DNA of 64,000 nucleotides from Rikenella sp031551865 (GCA_031551865.1 JAVBMY010000002.1:1-64000), one strand, 5' to 3'; numbered from the stretch's first letter, positions 25,807 to 35,432 are shown. Made by a program: numbers and translations. Notes: generated by a model not told the origin, from the sequence alone.

Positions 25807-27474
25807 ATGAAACCGAACTTCAGCGCGCTGTGCAGCCTGGCCCTCGGGTCGGCGGCAGTCGTCCAGCCCGCCGCGGCCGCACAGGACAAAGCCCCGAAAC
25901 CCAAGAAATCGAAGAGTCCCAATATCGTAGTAATCCTGGCCGACGACCTCGGCTTCGGCGACATCGCCTGCAACGGCTCGTTCGAAACCATCGCCACCCC
26001 CAACATCGACCGCCTGGCCGCTATGGGGGTACGTTTCACCGACGCCCACGCCACCGCGGCCACTTCTACCCCGGCGCGTTACAGTATCCTCACGGGCGAA
26101 TATGCCTGGCGCGAACCCGGTACCGGGGTCGCGCCAGGCGATGCGGCGATGATCGTCACCCCGCAGCACGAAACGATGCCCGAAATGCTCCAGCGCGCCG
26201 GATACACTACCGCCGCCGTGGGCAAATGGCACCTCGGCCTCGGCTCCGAGACCGGCAAACAGGACTGGAACGGCCTGATCACCCCCGGCCTGAGCGACAT
26301 CGGGTTCGGGTACTCCTATATCATGGCCGCCACGGGCGACCGCGTGCCATGCGTCTACATCGAGAACGGACGCGTGGTGAACCTCGATGCCAACGATCCC
26401 ATACGGGTCAGCTATACCCGTCCCTTTCCCGGCGAGCCTACGGGACGCAATAACCCCGAGCTGCTGCGCGTGCATTCGAGCCACGGGCACGACCAGGCGC
26501 TGATCAACGGCATCGGCCGCATCGGTTACATGACGGGTGGCAAGAGCGCCTTGTGGGTCGACCAGACGATCGCCGACACACTCACTACCAAGGCGCTCCA
26601 GTTCATGGAACGATCGGTGCACGGGGGCGGCCAGCCGTTCTTCCTCTACTTTGCCACGAACGACATCCACGTGCCCCGCGACCCCCACCCCCGCTTTGTG
26701 GGTAAGAGCGGCATGGGCCCGCGTGGCGACGCGATTCTCGAATTCGACTGGTCGGTCGGGCAGGTGCTCGACAAACTCGACGAACTGGGCATCACTAAAA
26801 ACACGTTGATCATCCTCACCAGCGACAACGGCCCGGTGGTCGACGACGGCTACCGCGACCAGGCGGTCGAACAGCTCGGCAACCACAAACCGTGGGGTCG
26901 GATGCGCGGCGGCAAGTACAGTATCTTCGAGGCCGGTACGCGCGTGCCGTTCATCGCCGCCTGGAAAGGGCATATGCCCAAAGGCAAAGTGAGCAATGCG
27001 CCGATCAGCCAGGTCGACCTCTACGCCTCGTTGGCCGCTCTCACCGGACAGGCCTTGGGCAATCCCCGGGGTGGCGAAGCCCCCGACAGCTACAACAACC
27101 TGACGGCACTCCTCGGCAAAGACCTCCAGAACGGGCGTCCCTACATCGTGGAGCACGCCTTTGCCCTGTCGGTGACGGTCGACGGCTGGAAATACATCGA
27201 GCCCAACGACCGCGAAGCCTATTGGCCATCGACGAATACCGAACTGGGCAACTCCCCGCAGCCTCAGCTCTACAATCTTTACGAAGACATTGGCGAGCGC
27301 AATAACCTGGCCGCCCAATATCCCGACAAGGTGAGGTACTTGTCCTCGCTGTTGGAGACGATCAAGGCGTCACCGGAGCGTGTTCATATCGAGGCGTGGG
27401 AGGCGAGTTACGGAGCCGTAAAGCCGCCAGTAAAAAAAGCGGACAGAAATACCCCTGCGAGAGATATCCCTTAG
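25807..27474 (+). CDS. Secreted S1-type sulfatase
   Basis: The 555-residue protein has a signal peptide (SLALGSAAVVQPAAAA) and a type I sulfatase fold: NIVVILADDLGFGDIACNGS with metal-binding Asp pair, the active-site motif STPARYSILTG near residue 86, GKWHLGLGSE, and LTSDNGPVV. The active-site residue is a serine, not cysteine, so it depends on an anaerobic radical-SAM maturase (anSME) to make formylglycine; none is in this window. It should release sulfate from a sulfated glycan. It is co-transcribed with the YhcH-family gene. Confidence 0.93.
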   Translation: MKPNFSALCSLALGSAAVVQPAAAAQDKAPKPKKSKSPNIVVILADDLGFGDIACNGSFETIATPNIDRLAAMGVRFTDAHATAATSTPARYSILTGEYAWREPGTGVAPGDAAMIVTPQHETMPEMLQRAGYTTAAVGKWHLGLGSETGKQDWNGLITPGLSDIGFGYSYIMAATGDRVPCVYIENGRVVNLDANDPIRVSYTRPFPGEPTGRNNPELLRVHSSHGHDQALINGIGRIGYMTGGKSALWVDQTIADTLTTKALQFMERSVHGGGQPFFLYFATNDIHVPRDPHPRFVGKSGMGPRGDAILEFDWSVGQVLDKLDELGITKNTLIILTSDNGPVVDDGYRDQAVEQLGNHKPWGRMRGGKYSIFEAGTRVPFIAAWKGHMPKGKVSNAPISQVDLYASLAALTGQALGNPRGGEAPDSYNNLTALLGKDLQNGRPYIVEHAFALSVTVDGWKYIEPNDREAYWPSTNTELGNSPQPQLYNLYEDIGERNNLAAQYPDKVRYLSSLLETIKASPERVHIEAWEASYGAVKPPVKKADRNTPARDIP

Positions 27475-27611
27475 GACATCAAACGCTCACAACAAAAAAG
27501 AGTGCCATCGGGTTAACACAGATGCCATCTTGACCGCGAGGGGCATTCTCGCTCTGGATGGACTACGGCGTCAGACAGGGGGTCTGTCCAGGAGTACCGG
27601 GCGACTACAAC

Positions 27612-27652
27612 GCATCGGCGCCATAGGCACAATGGGCCTATGGCGCTGATGC
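27612..27652 (+). terminator. Hairpin after the sulfatase gene
   Basis: GCATCgGCGCCATAGGC (27612-27628) pairs with GCCTATGGCGCtGATGC (27636-27652), 16 of 17 positions. There is no T tract; it may mark the 3' end of the YhcH-sulfatase transcript. Confidence 0.5.
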
Positions 27653-27670
27653 TTCAGCAAAACTCTGTGA

Positions 27671-27806
27671 GATGTCATCCTGAGCGTAGCGAAGGATCCC
27701 GGCAAGTCCGCCGCCGCCCCACGCGGCGCGGGCTGTCACACTCGCCCGTGGCTCGTTTACGCCCGTTGCCGTAGGCGGACCGAAGGGGTGTTATTGCGGA
27801 TAAGTA
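27671..27806. repeat. R2 half element joined to partial R3 element
   Basis: ATGTCATCCTGAGCGTAGCG, the left arm of R2, runs straight into an R3 fragment with GCCGCCCCACGCGGCG, GGCTCGTTTACGCCCG and the R3 end GGGGTGTTATTGCGGATAAG. The combination indicates that R3 can insert into, or recombine with, R2. Confidence 0.65.
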
Positions 27807-27814
27807 GAAAATAG

Positions 27815-27848
27815 AAAGAGTGCTCACCTGAGGGTGGCACTCTTTTTT
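27815..27848 (+). terminator. Terminator near the DAHP synthase gene end
   Basis: AGAGTGC/GCACTCT extended by CACC/GGTG, then TTTTTT on the plus strand and a T-rich tail on the minus strand. It can stop transcripts from both sides, including the minus-strand DAHP synthase gene. Confidence 0.75.
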
Positions 27849-27909
27849 GTTGTTTGGGAACTCCGTCTTTTGTTGGGAATCCGGAGGGGCTTTAACCAGG
27901 TTGCTGCGG

Positions 27910-28653
27910 TTACAGCAGCCCCAAGTCGCGGAGCATATCGCCGGCTTCCTGCGGGGTGAGCTGCTGGAGGGCATCGCTCATGGCGCACGAGGGGGTGATG
28001 TGCGACTCCATGAAGATGCCGTCGAACCCGAGGATGACGCTCATGTGGGCGATCTGGTGCACGAGGTCGGCGCGCCCGGCGATGTGGCTGGGGTCGCAGA
28101 CGATAGGCAGTTCGGGACATTGCTCCCGCAGCCAGAGGGGAATCGTCCAGATCGGGGCGTTGCGGAACACGTCTCTTTCGAGGGTCGAGAATCCGCGGTG
28201 GATGGCCACGATCCTGCCTTTCACGGCGGCCTCGATGCGCTCTATGGCACCGAGCCAGAGGGCGCCTTCGGGGCAGATGGGATTCTTGACGTAGACGTCG
28301 ATGTCGACACCGCGCAGGGCATCGGCGATGTCTTGCACGTCGAACGGGTTGGTCGAGGTACGGGTGCCGATCCAGGCGATGTCGATGCCGTATTTGAGCA
28401 ACAGTTCGGCGTTACGGGCGGTATTGAGTTCGGTGGCGATACGCAGGCCGTAGGTTTTCTTGGCCTCGGCGAGCCATTCGAGGGCCGCTTCGCCCACGCC
28501 TTCGAAGCCGCCGGGACGGGTGCGGGGTTTCCATACGCCGGCGCGGAAGGTTTTGATTCCCTGTTCGGCCAGCGCTTTGGCGGTGGCCATCACTTGTTCG
28601 TAGCTTTCGGCGCTACAGGGCCCGGCCACTACGATCTTATCTTTTTTTTGCAC
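27910..28653 (-). CDS. DAHP synthase (KDO8P-synthase-like type)
   Basis: The 247-residue protein is a class I DAHP synthase of the short, KDO8P-synthase-like type, condensing phosphoenolpyruvate and erythrose 4-phosphate in the first shikimate step. Motifs: VAGPCSAES, RAGVWKPRTRPGGFEG, IWIGTRTSTNPFDVQ-like segment, AIHRGFSTLERDVFRN and DPSHIAGRADLV. In many Bacteroidota this domain is fused to chorismate mutase; here the chain ends after the barrel, so the mutase part is missing or elsewhere. KDO8P synthase is less likely because of KPRTRP and the GFS segment. Confidence 0.87.
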   Translation of the reverse strand: MQKKDKIVVAGPCSAESYEQVMATAKALAEQGIKTFRAGVWKPRTRPGGFEGVGEAALEWLAEAKKTYGLRIATELNTARNAELLLKYGIDIAWIGTRTSTNPFDVQDIADALRGVDIDVYVKNPICPEGALWLGAIERIEAAVKGRIVAIHRGFSTLERDVFRNAPIWTIPLWLREQCPELPIVCDPSHIAGRADLVHQIAHMSVILGFDGIFMESHITPSCAMSDALQQLTPQEAGDMLRDLGLL

Positions 28654-28798
28654 TTAAATAGTTCTCCTTATCGGCACGAAATGATTTCTGAATAGGGTTG
28701 TCTCGGGGGGGGGCAGGCAGGAATCCGGTACACGGGAACGGGTAGCACCCCGTGTTTCCCCTGGCGAATATTTTCCGGCCGGCACAGTCCCGAAAATA

Positions 28799-28834
28799 GG
28801 GGAGCGCTTTCCCATAATTCATAAAAGCGCTCCC
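28799..28834 (-). terminator. Terminator of the 1346-residue fusion gene
   Basis: GGGGAGCGCTTT (28799-28810) pairs with AAAGCGCTCCCC just after the stop codon of the minus-strand fusion gene, followed on that strand by TATTTTC. Confidence 0.7.
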
Positions 28835-28851
28835 CCGTTCGGATACCGGGT

Positions 28852-31800
28852 TTAGTCTTCGATGATCAGGCGGAAGCCGACGTTCCAGACGCGTTGCCAC
28901 GGCAGGAAGTAGCGGCGCGAGGCTGAGGTAGCGCCCTTGGTGCGGTCGTACCACGAGCCGCCGCGGGCTACTTTCGGGGTGTCGGCGCCGGTCACGCCGT
29001 CGGTCTTCATGTTGTAGGGGTAGGGCAGGTAGTCGGAACGGGTCCATTCGGCCACGTTACCGTTCATGTCGTAGAGGCCCCACGGGTTGGCGGCGTACTG
29101 TTTCGGGGCGGTGAGCAGCATGTGGCCGTCGTCCACCGACTCGTCTTTCGGAATGTAGTTCCAGTAGGGGTAGTAGGGGCTGTCGTGGCGCATGGGCTGC
29201 GGGTTGACGCCGCTGACGGCCATCTTGGTCAACTGTACGTCGGCCAGGTTGTCGTAGGGGGCGAAGTTGGTGTTGAGGTTCCCCCACCAGAAGGGGGTGT
29301 CGCTGCCGGCACGGGCGGCCCACTCCCACTGGGCCTCGGTCGGCAGGGTGACGTTCAGGCCGGTCTTCTCGCCGAGCATCCGGGCGTAGTCCGTGGCTTC
29401 GCGCCAGCTCACGCGGATCGAGCTGAGCGAGTCGGCGTTCACCAGGTAGTTGGGGCCGGTGTGGTCTTTCCAGAACTGGCCGATCAGGCGGTTGTCGTGG
29501 TCGGGAGCCAAGGCGCGCATCTGTTCGTTGGTCACTTCGGTTTCGCTCATCCAGAAGCCTTTGGCGATCTTGACCTTGGCTTGGGGCGAGCTGACGCCTC
29601 CGTTCTTGTCGCCCATCACGAATTCGCCGGCGGGGATGTAGACGAAAGTCATGGTGATGCCGGGAGCGAGCTCTACCGTGCGGGGCGCTTTGCCTTCGGT
29701 CATGGCTTTGGCCTGTTCGGCGCCGAAGGGCCAGCCTTTGGCTTTCACTTCTTTGGGAGCTTTGGCCTGCGGCTGTGCGGGCATTACGGGCGCGACGGGA
29801 CCTTGGGCTTCGAGGTAAGCGGCGTAGTCGCGGATCTCCTGTTGCCAGTCGACGGCCGAACCGTTGGCGTATTTGTCGGCGAGTTCCTGGCGGCGCTGGA
29901 TCTGGTCGTAGCCGTGTTCGCCCACTTTGAGCTCGTTGGCGCGGAAGGTGCTGTTGTTGGGGCAGTTGAAGTCGATCCAGTTGTAGAGGGTGCGCCACTC
30001 TTTGTCGGTCAGTTCGACGCCGTGGTGTCCTTTTTCGAGCATCTGTACCATTTCGCTGTTCGAGGCATGGAACTCGTAAGGGGTCAGCACGTACATATCG
30101 GCTTCGGGGCCCTGTCGGTAAAAGTAGGGGTGGAAGGCCAGATAGCTCATGCTAAAGCCGAAGATCCGGTCTTTGCGGCCTCCGGTAAGGTTGATGTTGC
30201 TGTTCTCGTTGTGGCAGGCCACGCAGGCGCGGTCGAGGATCGGCTGCATTTCGAGTTCGAAGGTAAAGGGACGGACGCCGCCTTCGGGGGCTTCGATCTG
30301 GTGCGGTTTGTTGTTGGCCGAGGCGATGGTGCGCTTGGGCATCGCGATTTGGTTCAGGTCTTCGTGGCAACCTACGCATGAGACGATCTCGCCGGGTTGT
30401 CCGACGAACCAGCTGCGCATCCATTGCACGGCGCGCCCTTTTTCGTCGAGGGGCTGTAGGGCCACGGGAGTGTTGGCGGGGATGATGAAACTCACCGAGC
30501 CGTCTTCTTCGACGGGCACTTCGCCCAGCAAGCGCTTGATGTCCCAGCCGGACTGGATGCCTTGGGCATAGTGGTCGGACTGGGTTTCGCGGTAGGCGTA
30601 TTCGTAGGCGAGTACGCGGAGCTTTTTGACAGTGCCGCGCGGCACGCCTTGCAATCCTTCGCCTTCGTAGATGTCCTGGATGAAGACGGTGGCTGTTTTC
30701 TTGTTTTGGTCGATGCGGTCGGGAATGACGGGGGGCGTCGGGCGTTTGCGCAGGGGGATCGGGTTGATGTAGCCTTCGCCTTCGGTTTCGGCGATCAGGG
30801 TCACGTTATCGAACACGTCGACCAGGTAGATACCCCAAAGCGACGATTCGGTCAGTTTGGCCGTCACGAGGAAGTATTTGTCGGTCAGCGGGTGGGGTTT
30901 GAGGAACTGCGGCCATACGCCGTTCACCATCTCGTCTTTGATGATGGGCTCGATGGGACGGTCGCGGAAGGGGATCTCCTGCAACATGCCTTTCTCTTCT
31001 TTGCGGCTCTTGGCAGGGTCGAAGATCATCAAGCGGCCCGAGCGGGCGATGCCGTGGTGCCCCGAGATGATGCCCACGAAGGCGCTGCTGCCGCCGGGAA
31101 GGGGCTGCATGTCGAAGGTCGAGTTGGGGAAGTACGAACCGCTGCCGTAAAGGTTTTTATTCTCGGTGCCGTCGGGGTTCATGTGCATCACAAAGCGCGA
31201 GAAGTAGTGGATCAGGTCGGTGTATTCCCAGCGGGTGTACATCACGCGGCCGTTGTTCATCACGGTGGGGTTCCAGTTGTTGTCCTGGTCGAAGGTCAGG
31301 CGGCGCAGGTAGCCGGTGCGGGGGTCGAACAGGGCGAGGTTGCCTACGGCGTCGGCTCCGCTCACGCAGGGGACTCCGTGGTAGCCGAGGGTGGTGTTGA
31401 TGATCAGGCGGCCGTCGGGCAGGTAACATCCGTCGGTGAACTCGATGTCGGCTTCGGGGATGATGCCGGTCAGTTTGTGCAGGCCGGTGCCGTCGGTGTT
31501 GATCTCGTAAACGTGCCAGCGTTTGTTCTCGTCGGTCGAGGTGAAGAGCATTTTTTCGGCGTCGAAGTGCAGGGCGATGTCGGTCACGGCATCGTCTTTG
31601 GCGGGTTTGTAGATGACACGTTTTTCGAGGTCGCCGCTGCGCAGGCCGGAGAGTTCGAGGATCTCGGCGTTGAAGCCCGAACGGCGGGCCGAGTATTGGT
31701 TCGACCAGTTGTTGGGCTGGGTGCCGAGGTCGGGGGCTATGGCCTTGCGGGCGCCGTTGCCGAGGTAGTAGTGCCCGACGACGATCTTGTCCATGTCGAG

Positions 31801-32892
31801 GGCGGGGTTGGCCATCAGAATCTCGTATTTGAGCTTGAGGGCTTTCTCGGCGTTTTTGATGGTCTCTTCGTTGTTGGCGTAGATGCCGTCGAAACCTTGG
31901 GAGGCGAGGGCTTTAAGCTCGGCGAATTTACGGTCGGCGGCGGCGCCGTCGAAGCCTTTCATGGTCTTCATGTCGGCGATGGCTTCGCCGATGGCGCGGG
32001 TGTTGAGCCAGTCGATCTGGTTTTGTATGGAGAGCACGCGCGAGGCGTTTTTGGTCAGTTCCATGTAGCGCTCGATGCGTTTCTCGACGTTGGGCTCTTC
32101 GCTTTCGAGCAGGACGCCCTGGCGGATGAAGTAGGTCGGGTCGTTGAGCTGGATGGCGACGCGTTTGAGGGCGGCGTGTTCGAGCGAGGTTCCGGGCGAG
32201 GTGAGCCAGTCGGCCACGGGTGCGCCCAGGAAGGGTTGCAGGATGGTGTTTACTTCGGGCACGGCGGCTGCGAGGGCGGCGGCTTCGGCGCGGCCGTTCG
32301 AGGCCATTACTTTGAAGACGACGCTGCCGGCGCTTGAGGTCTTGGCCACGCCGATCTCGGCATCGAAGCGCACGTATTCGCCGTTCAGTTCGTAGGTGAG
32401 CAGCCCGGGGGCGTGGGCCAGTACGCCGTGCTCGTAGGTTTTGCTGCCGATCTGGAGCGGACGCCTGTTGAGGTCTTGGTTCAGGGCGTAGTATCCTCCG
32501 TGTACCTGACGTACTTTGGGACGCATCTCGTCCATCCAGACGACGGTGCCGTCTTTTTTGGTGAAACGTGCGTTGGCCCATACCCCCCAGTCGTAATCGT
32601 CGCCGTCGGGGGTTTCCCAGGTGCCGAGCGATATTTCGTTCAGGCCGGTGATGTTGAGCGATAGGGTGCCGGGTTCGCCGCCGAGGCGGTATTCGTCGGA
32701 CATGTAGGGCAGGCCGTCGATGCTGGCGGCTTGTACCTGGGATTTGGCGGCAAGGGCTTTTTTAAGCCAGGTGCCTGCGGCAGCTTTGGCGGGGAGGGCT
32801 TGTTTTTGCTTTTGTACCTGTGCTGTGGCGGCACCTGCGGACAGGAACAACAGGACGGCGGTCAGGACGGAGGCTATTTTTTTCATGGTCAT
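28852..32892 (-). CDS. Multidomain secreted protein: NPCBM-like, propeller, c-type haem, SUMF1-like
   Basis: The 1346-residue protein has a signal peptide (1-25) and then an NPCBM-like beta domain (about 100-195, YEHGVLAHAPGLLTYELNG). A helical region and a TolB/HzsA-like propeller follow (about 400-800, with ITGHHGIARSG-type and GRVMYTRWEY repeats). Next are two haem c motifs, CVGCH near 836 and CVACH near 888, and a C-terminal SUMF1/FGE-like domain (about 1075-1345, IPAGEFVMGD, EVTNEQMRA, LPTEAQWEWAARAG, GNVAEWT, RGGSW). The cysteines that formylglycine-generating enzymes use are not present after RGGSW, so it is not a sulfatase maturase. The role is unknown; a surface redox protein binding a glycan is one possibility. 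Confidence 0.85.
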   Translation of the reverse strand: MTMKKIASVLTAVLLFLSAGAATAQVQKQKQALPAKAAAGTWLKKALAAKSQVQAASIDGLPYMSDEYRLGGEPGTLSLNITGLNEISLGTWETPDGDDYDWGVWANARFTKKDGTVVWMDEMRPKVRQVHGGYYALNQDLNRRPLQIGSKTYEHGVLAHAPGLLTYELNGEYVRFDAEIGVAKTSSAGSVVFKVMASNGRAEAAALAAAVPEVNTILQPFLGAPVADWLTSPGTSLEHAALKRVAIQLNDPTYFIRQGVLLESEEPNVEKRIERYMELTKNASRVLSIQNQIDWLNTRAIGEAIADMKTMKGFDGAAADRKFAELKALASQGFDGIYANNEETIKNAEKALKLKYEILMANPALDMDKIVVGHYYLGNGARKAIAPDLGTQPNNWSNQYSARRSGFNAEILELSGLRSGDLEKRVIYKPAKDDAVTDIALHFDAEKMLFTSTDENKRWHVYEINTDGTGLHKLTGIIPEADIEFTDGCYLPDGRLIINTTLGYHGVPCVSGADAVGNLALFDPRTGYLRRLTFDQDNNWNPTVMNNGRVMYTRWEYTDLIHYFSRFVMHMNPDGTENKNLYGSGSYFPNSTFDMQPLPGGSSAFVGIISGHHGIARSGRLMIFDPAKSRKEEKGMLQEIPFRDRPIEPIIKDEMVNGVWPQFLKPHPLTDKYFLVTAKLTESSLWGIYLVDVFDNVTLIAETEGEGYINPIPLRKRPTPPVIPDRIDQNKKTATVFIQDIYEGEGLQGVPRGTVKKLRVLAYEYAYRETQSDHYAQGIQSGWDIKRLLGEVPVEEDGSVSFIIPANTPVALQPLDEKGRAVQWMRSWFVGQPGEIVSCVGCHEDLNQIAMPKRTIASANNKPHQIEAPEGGVRPFTFELEMQPILDRACVACHNENSNINLTGGRKDRIFGFSMSYLAFHPYFYRQGPEADMYVLTPYEFHASNSEMVQMLEKGHHGVELTDKEWRTLYNWIDFNCPNNSTFRANELKVGEHGYDQIQRRQELADKYANGSAVDWQQEIRDYAAYLEAQGPVAPVMPAQPQAKAPKEVKAKGWPFGAEQAKAMTEGKAPRTVELAPGITMTFVYIPAGEFVMGDKNGGVSSPQAKVKIAKGFWMSETEVTNEQMRALAPDHDNRLIGQFWKDHTGPNYLVNADSLSSIRVSWREATDYARMLGEKTGLNVTLPTEAQWEWAARAGSDTPFWWGNLNTNFAPYDNLADVQLTKMAVSGVNPQPMRHDSPYYPYWNYIPKDESVDDGHMLLTAPKQYAANPWGLYDMNGNVAEWTRSDYLPYPYNMKTDGVTGADTPKVARGGSWYDRTKGATSASRRYFLPWQRVWNVGFRLIIED

Positions 32893-33359
32893 AGTGGTTT
32901 CGGGGCGAGTCGGGTCGGGCTCTTTGCAGTCGTAGGTTTCGGGGATATGGAGTATGTCGCTATAAATAAGACGGCGTAAGGACTACCGGGTTTAATGGCC
33001 GGAGCGGATAATGGCCCGCAGGGCCGGCGATTTGCAGGTGGTATTCGGGGCTTTGCGGGGTTGGTTGGTTTCTCCCGGGCTTTGTGGGAAATTTATGGTT
33101 TTTCCTGTTCTTGGGAGATGGGCAGAGCCGGTTTTCCCATGCTTTGCAGGGCCGGCTGGTTTTTTGCCCGTGCTTCGTGGAAAAAAATTGCCGGAACTTC
33201 TCCGGTTTCTTTGGAAGGCCGAGGGGCCTCCCGTGCCTGGCGGGGGCGATTTCCCCGGCGCCATTCCGTGATCCGCGGCAAGGGCGGCCTCCGGGGCGGA
33301 CAGGCGGGGTGCTCCGGCACCCCGTTGCCGCTGTGGTTCCGGTTGGGGACTTGCAGGGC
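32893..33359. other. Intergenic region before the fusion gene
   Basis: 467 nt without a gene. On the plus strand four degenerate copies of G-GCTTTG-GGG occur at about 33049, 33080, 33140 and 33175 (for example GGGCTTTGCGGGG and GGGCTTTGTGGG). No Bacteroidota -7 box is obvious for the minus-strand fusion gene. Confidence 0.35.
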
Positions 33360-34238
33360 TTATTTGCTCAGGTCTTTGAACATTTCGTAGCCCTGGGCGG
33401 GGGTGAGACCGTCGTGTACCACGGCGCTCACGGCCTGGATCATGGCCACGGGATCGGTGCTCTGGAAGACGTTACGTCCCATGTCGACACCCGCTGCGCC
33501 TTCGTTGATGGCGTTGTAGCAGAGTTCGAGGGCTTCGTTTTCGGGAAGTTTCTTGCCGCCGGCGATCACGATGGGTACGGGGCAGGAGTTCACGACTTTG
33601 GCGAAGCCGTCGCAATAGTAGGTCTTGACGATGTTGGCGCCGTTTTCGGCGCATACGCGCGATACGGTCGAGAAGTAGCGGGCGTCGCGCACCATGTCTT
33701 TGCCCACAGCGGTTACGCCCATGGTGGGGATGCCGTATTTGTAGCCGTAGTCGGCGGCCTGGACAAGGTTCCGGATGGTAAGGGCTTCGTAGTCGCTGTT
33801 ACCTCCGGCCACCATCACGGCCAGGGCCGAGGCGTTGAGGCGCACGGCGTCTTTGGCGCTGATCAGGCATTCGTTGTTCAGGTCGGTGAGTACGGTAGAG
33901 CCTGCCGAATAGCGCAGGCAGATGGCTTTCCCGCTGGCGGCGGGAACCACGGAGCGCAGCGCGCCGCGGGCGCACATCAGCGAGTCGGCGTAGGGGATGA
34001 GCTGGGGGATGGCCAGGTCGAGGCGTTCGAGGCCGCTGGTGGGGCCCATGATGTAGCCGTGGTCGAAGGCGAGCATCACGGTGCGTCCGGTCGAGGGACG
34101 GAAGATGCGCGCGAGGCGGTCTTTCATACCCCAGTCGAGGTTGTCCGCGCCTTTGATGAAGAATGTTTGGTTGGCAACGGGTACGCCGATGCCGTAGTCT
34201 TTTTCCTTGTTCTCAAGGATGCCGTCCATGTCTGCCAT
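33360..34238 (-). CDS. LsrF/DhnA-type class I aldolase
   Basis: The 292-residue protein matches LsrF closely in layout: FIKGADNLDWGMKDRLARIF, TVMLAFDHGYIMGPTSGLERLD, the Schiff-base region KTYYCDGFAKVV with its lysine, PVPIVIAGGKKLPENEAL and AAGVDMGRNVFQS. LsrF is the thiolase that splits phosphorylated AI-2 (3-hydroxy-5-phosphonooxypentane-2,4-dione) to acetyl-CoA and dihydroxyacetone phosphate; other members are fructose-bisphosphate or related aldolases. Here it is with DhaL and DhaK rather than LsrK, so the substrate is likely another phosphorylated ketose. Function is inferred from family and context. Confidence 0.85.
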   Translation of the reverse strand: MADMDGILENKEKDYGIGVPVANQTFFIKGADNLDWGMKDRLARIFRPSTGRTVMLAFDHGYIMGPTSGLERLDLAIPQLIPYADSLMCARGALRSVVPAASGKAICLRYSAGSTVLTDLNNECLISAKDAVRLNASALAVMVAGGNSDYEALTIRNLVQAADYGYKYGIPTMGVTAVGKDMVRDARYFSTVSRVCAENGANIVKTYYCDGFAKVVNSCPVPIVIAGGKKLPENEALELCYNAINEGAAGVDMGRNVFQSTDPVAMIQAVSAVVHDGLTPAQGYEMFKDLSK

Positions 34239-34661
34239 TGTCTTGTCTGTATTTATTTTGTTATTATTGATTTCGGTATGTCGGCCTCAGTATGAGAGGA
34301 GGTTATTCAGGATGAATAAGCGAGAAATTATCTCTCTTTTTCGTCATTGCGAGGAGAGGATCCCTCGGCTGTGCTCGGGACAGGCTCCGTAATCTCCTTT
34401 TTGCCGAAGTGTTTTTTCGCGTTCGGGTGCATGCGCCCGCCGATTGGGCCGCTTGTTCTGTACGGTCGCGAACATGTTAGTGCCGATGGAATCGTTTTCT
34501 TTTTGGATAAAATCGCAAATGTGATTTTATCCAAAGGCGCTGCACGCAGCTGCGAAAATCAGCCTGGTGTCGCGCTAACGCCGCGCAGGCGGGGCCACAA
34601 AGACCCTTTTTGGGCAGCCTTTACCCCATACGTGCGCCCGAAAACCTGCGGTTTCCTCTCC
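34239..34661. other. Intergenic LsrF-type gene to dhaL
   Basis: 423 nt without a convincing gene. It has an R2-variant half copy (CGTCATTGCGAGGAG, 34342) and a 13-bp palindrome TTTGGATAAAATC/GATTTTATCCAAA at 34502-34535 with an 8-nt loop. The palindrome is not followed by a T tract and could be an operator or RNA hairpin for the minus-strand gene at 34238. Confidence 0.45.
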
Positions 34662-35288
34662 TTACAATGTGTCGGCAAAAGCGCCGAACATGCAACTCCA
34701 CGAGGCGGCGCCGGAGTCTTTGAACCCGATAGTCTTCTCGCCCAGGTTGCGCGCGCGGCCGAAGTTGGCCTGCATTTGTATGGTTTTTTCTGCACCTTCG
34801 GCGGCGGCCTTAGCGCCGGCGGCGAGTATCTCTTTGATGTCGCCCGAGCCGCTGGCTTCGATAGCCTGGATAGCGGGGACGAGGGCGTCCATCATGGTTT
34901 TGTCTCCGGGTTGGGCTTTGGTGTTTTTCTGCACGCCGGCCAGCCCCGAAGAGAACATGGCTTTGACGCCTTGGGCATCGAGTTCGCTGACTCCGGCGGG
35001 CACGCCGTCGCTCAGGCCGAGCATGAAGCCGCCCAGCAGGGTCGAGGTCGAGCCGCTGGTCTCCATCATCACGCCGAAGCCCATGTCGTTCAACAGGGTC
35101 TTGAGGTCTTTGCCTGCTCCGGCCGCGGCGGCTTTGGCGATGGCGTTCATGGCGGCCACGATGGCTTCGCCGTGGTCGCCGTCACCGATGACGGCGTCGA
35201 GTTTCGAAAATTCATCGGCCCGGGCGGTGATCTGTTTCAGTGCCTCGGCGATCATTTTCTGGAAGTCTGATACGGTAAGTTTAGTCAT
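34662..35288 (-). CDS. dhaL: Dihydroxyacetone kinase subunit DhaL
   Basis: The 208-residue all-helical nucleotide-binding subunit shows VIGDGDHGEAIVAAM with the Mg-binding aspartates, GGSMLG-like TLLGGFMLGLSDG, and PGDKTMMDALVPA. It phosphorylates the ketose that is covalently held by DhaK. No DhaM phosphotransfer subunit is nearby, so phosphate may come from ATP bound by DhaL, or the substrate may be another short ketose. It is encoded just downstream of dhaK, with an R2-variant repeat in the 240-nt gap. Confidence 0.9.
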   Translation of the reverse strand: MTKLTVSDFQKMIAEALKQITARADEFSKLDAVIGDGDHGEAIVAAMNAIAKAAAAGAGKDLKTLLNDMGFGVMMETSGSTSTLLGGFMLGLSDGVPAGVSELDAQGVKAMFSSGLAGVQKNTKAQPGDKTMMDALVPAIQAIEASGSGDIKEILAAGAKAAAEGAEKTIQMQANFGRARNLGEKTIGFKDSGAASWSCMFGAFADTL

Positions 35289-35337
35289 TGGGTATACGGC
35301 TGGTTCTTCGCTATTATTGAGGGTGTGTGCTTTCTCC

Positions 35338-35432
35338 CGTCATTGCGAGGGAGATTGTTAAGATACCGAAACAATCTTCCTTTCAGCAAGGGGGGCTTCA
35401 TCGCCCGCGTTGCTCGCTTCTCACAATGACGA
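35338..35432. repeat. R2 variant (CGTCATTGCGAG) element
   Basis: Left end CGTCATTGCGAGGGAGATTG and right end GCTTCTCACAATGACG, imperfect inverted repeat, between dhaK and dhaL. Related copies: 3460-3490, 12170-12185, 34342, 44552-44639. Confidence 0.75.

Noticed and set aside
28852..29660. C-terminal SUMF1-like domain as the sulfatase-maturing enzyme
   Set aside because: The catalytic cysteines are absent and the sulfatases here are serine-type, which need a radical-SAM enzyme instead.
32992..33320. Open frames of 75-131 residues between the fusion gene and the LsrF-type gene
   Set aside because: They overlap each other on both strands, have no family pattern and lie in degenerate repeats.
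33360..34238. An AI-2 (lsr) operon
   Set aside because: Only an LsrF-type protein is present; the kinase LsrK, LsrG, the transporter and LsrR are missing and the neighbours are DhaK/DhaL.
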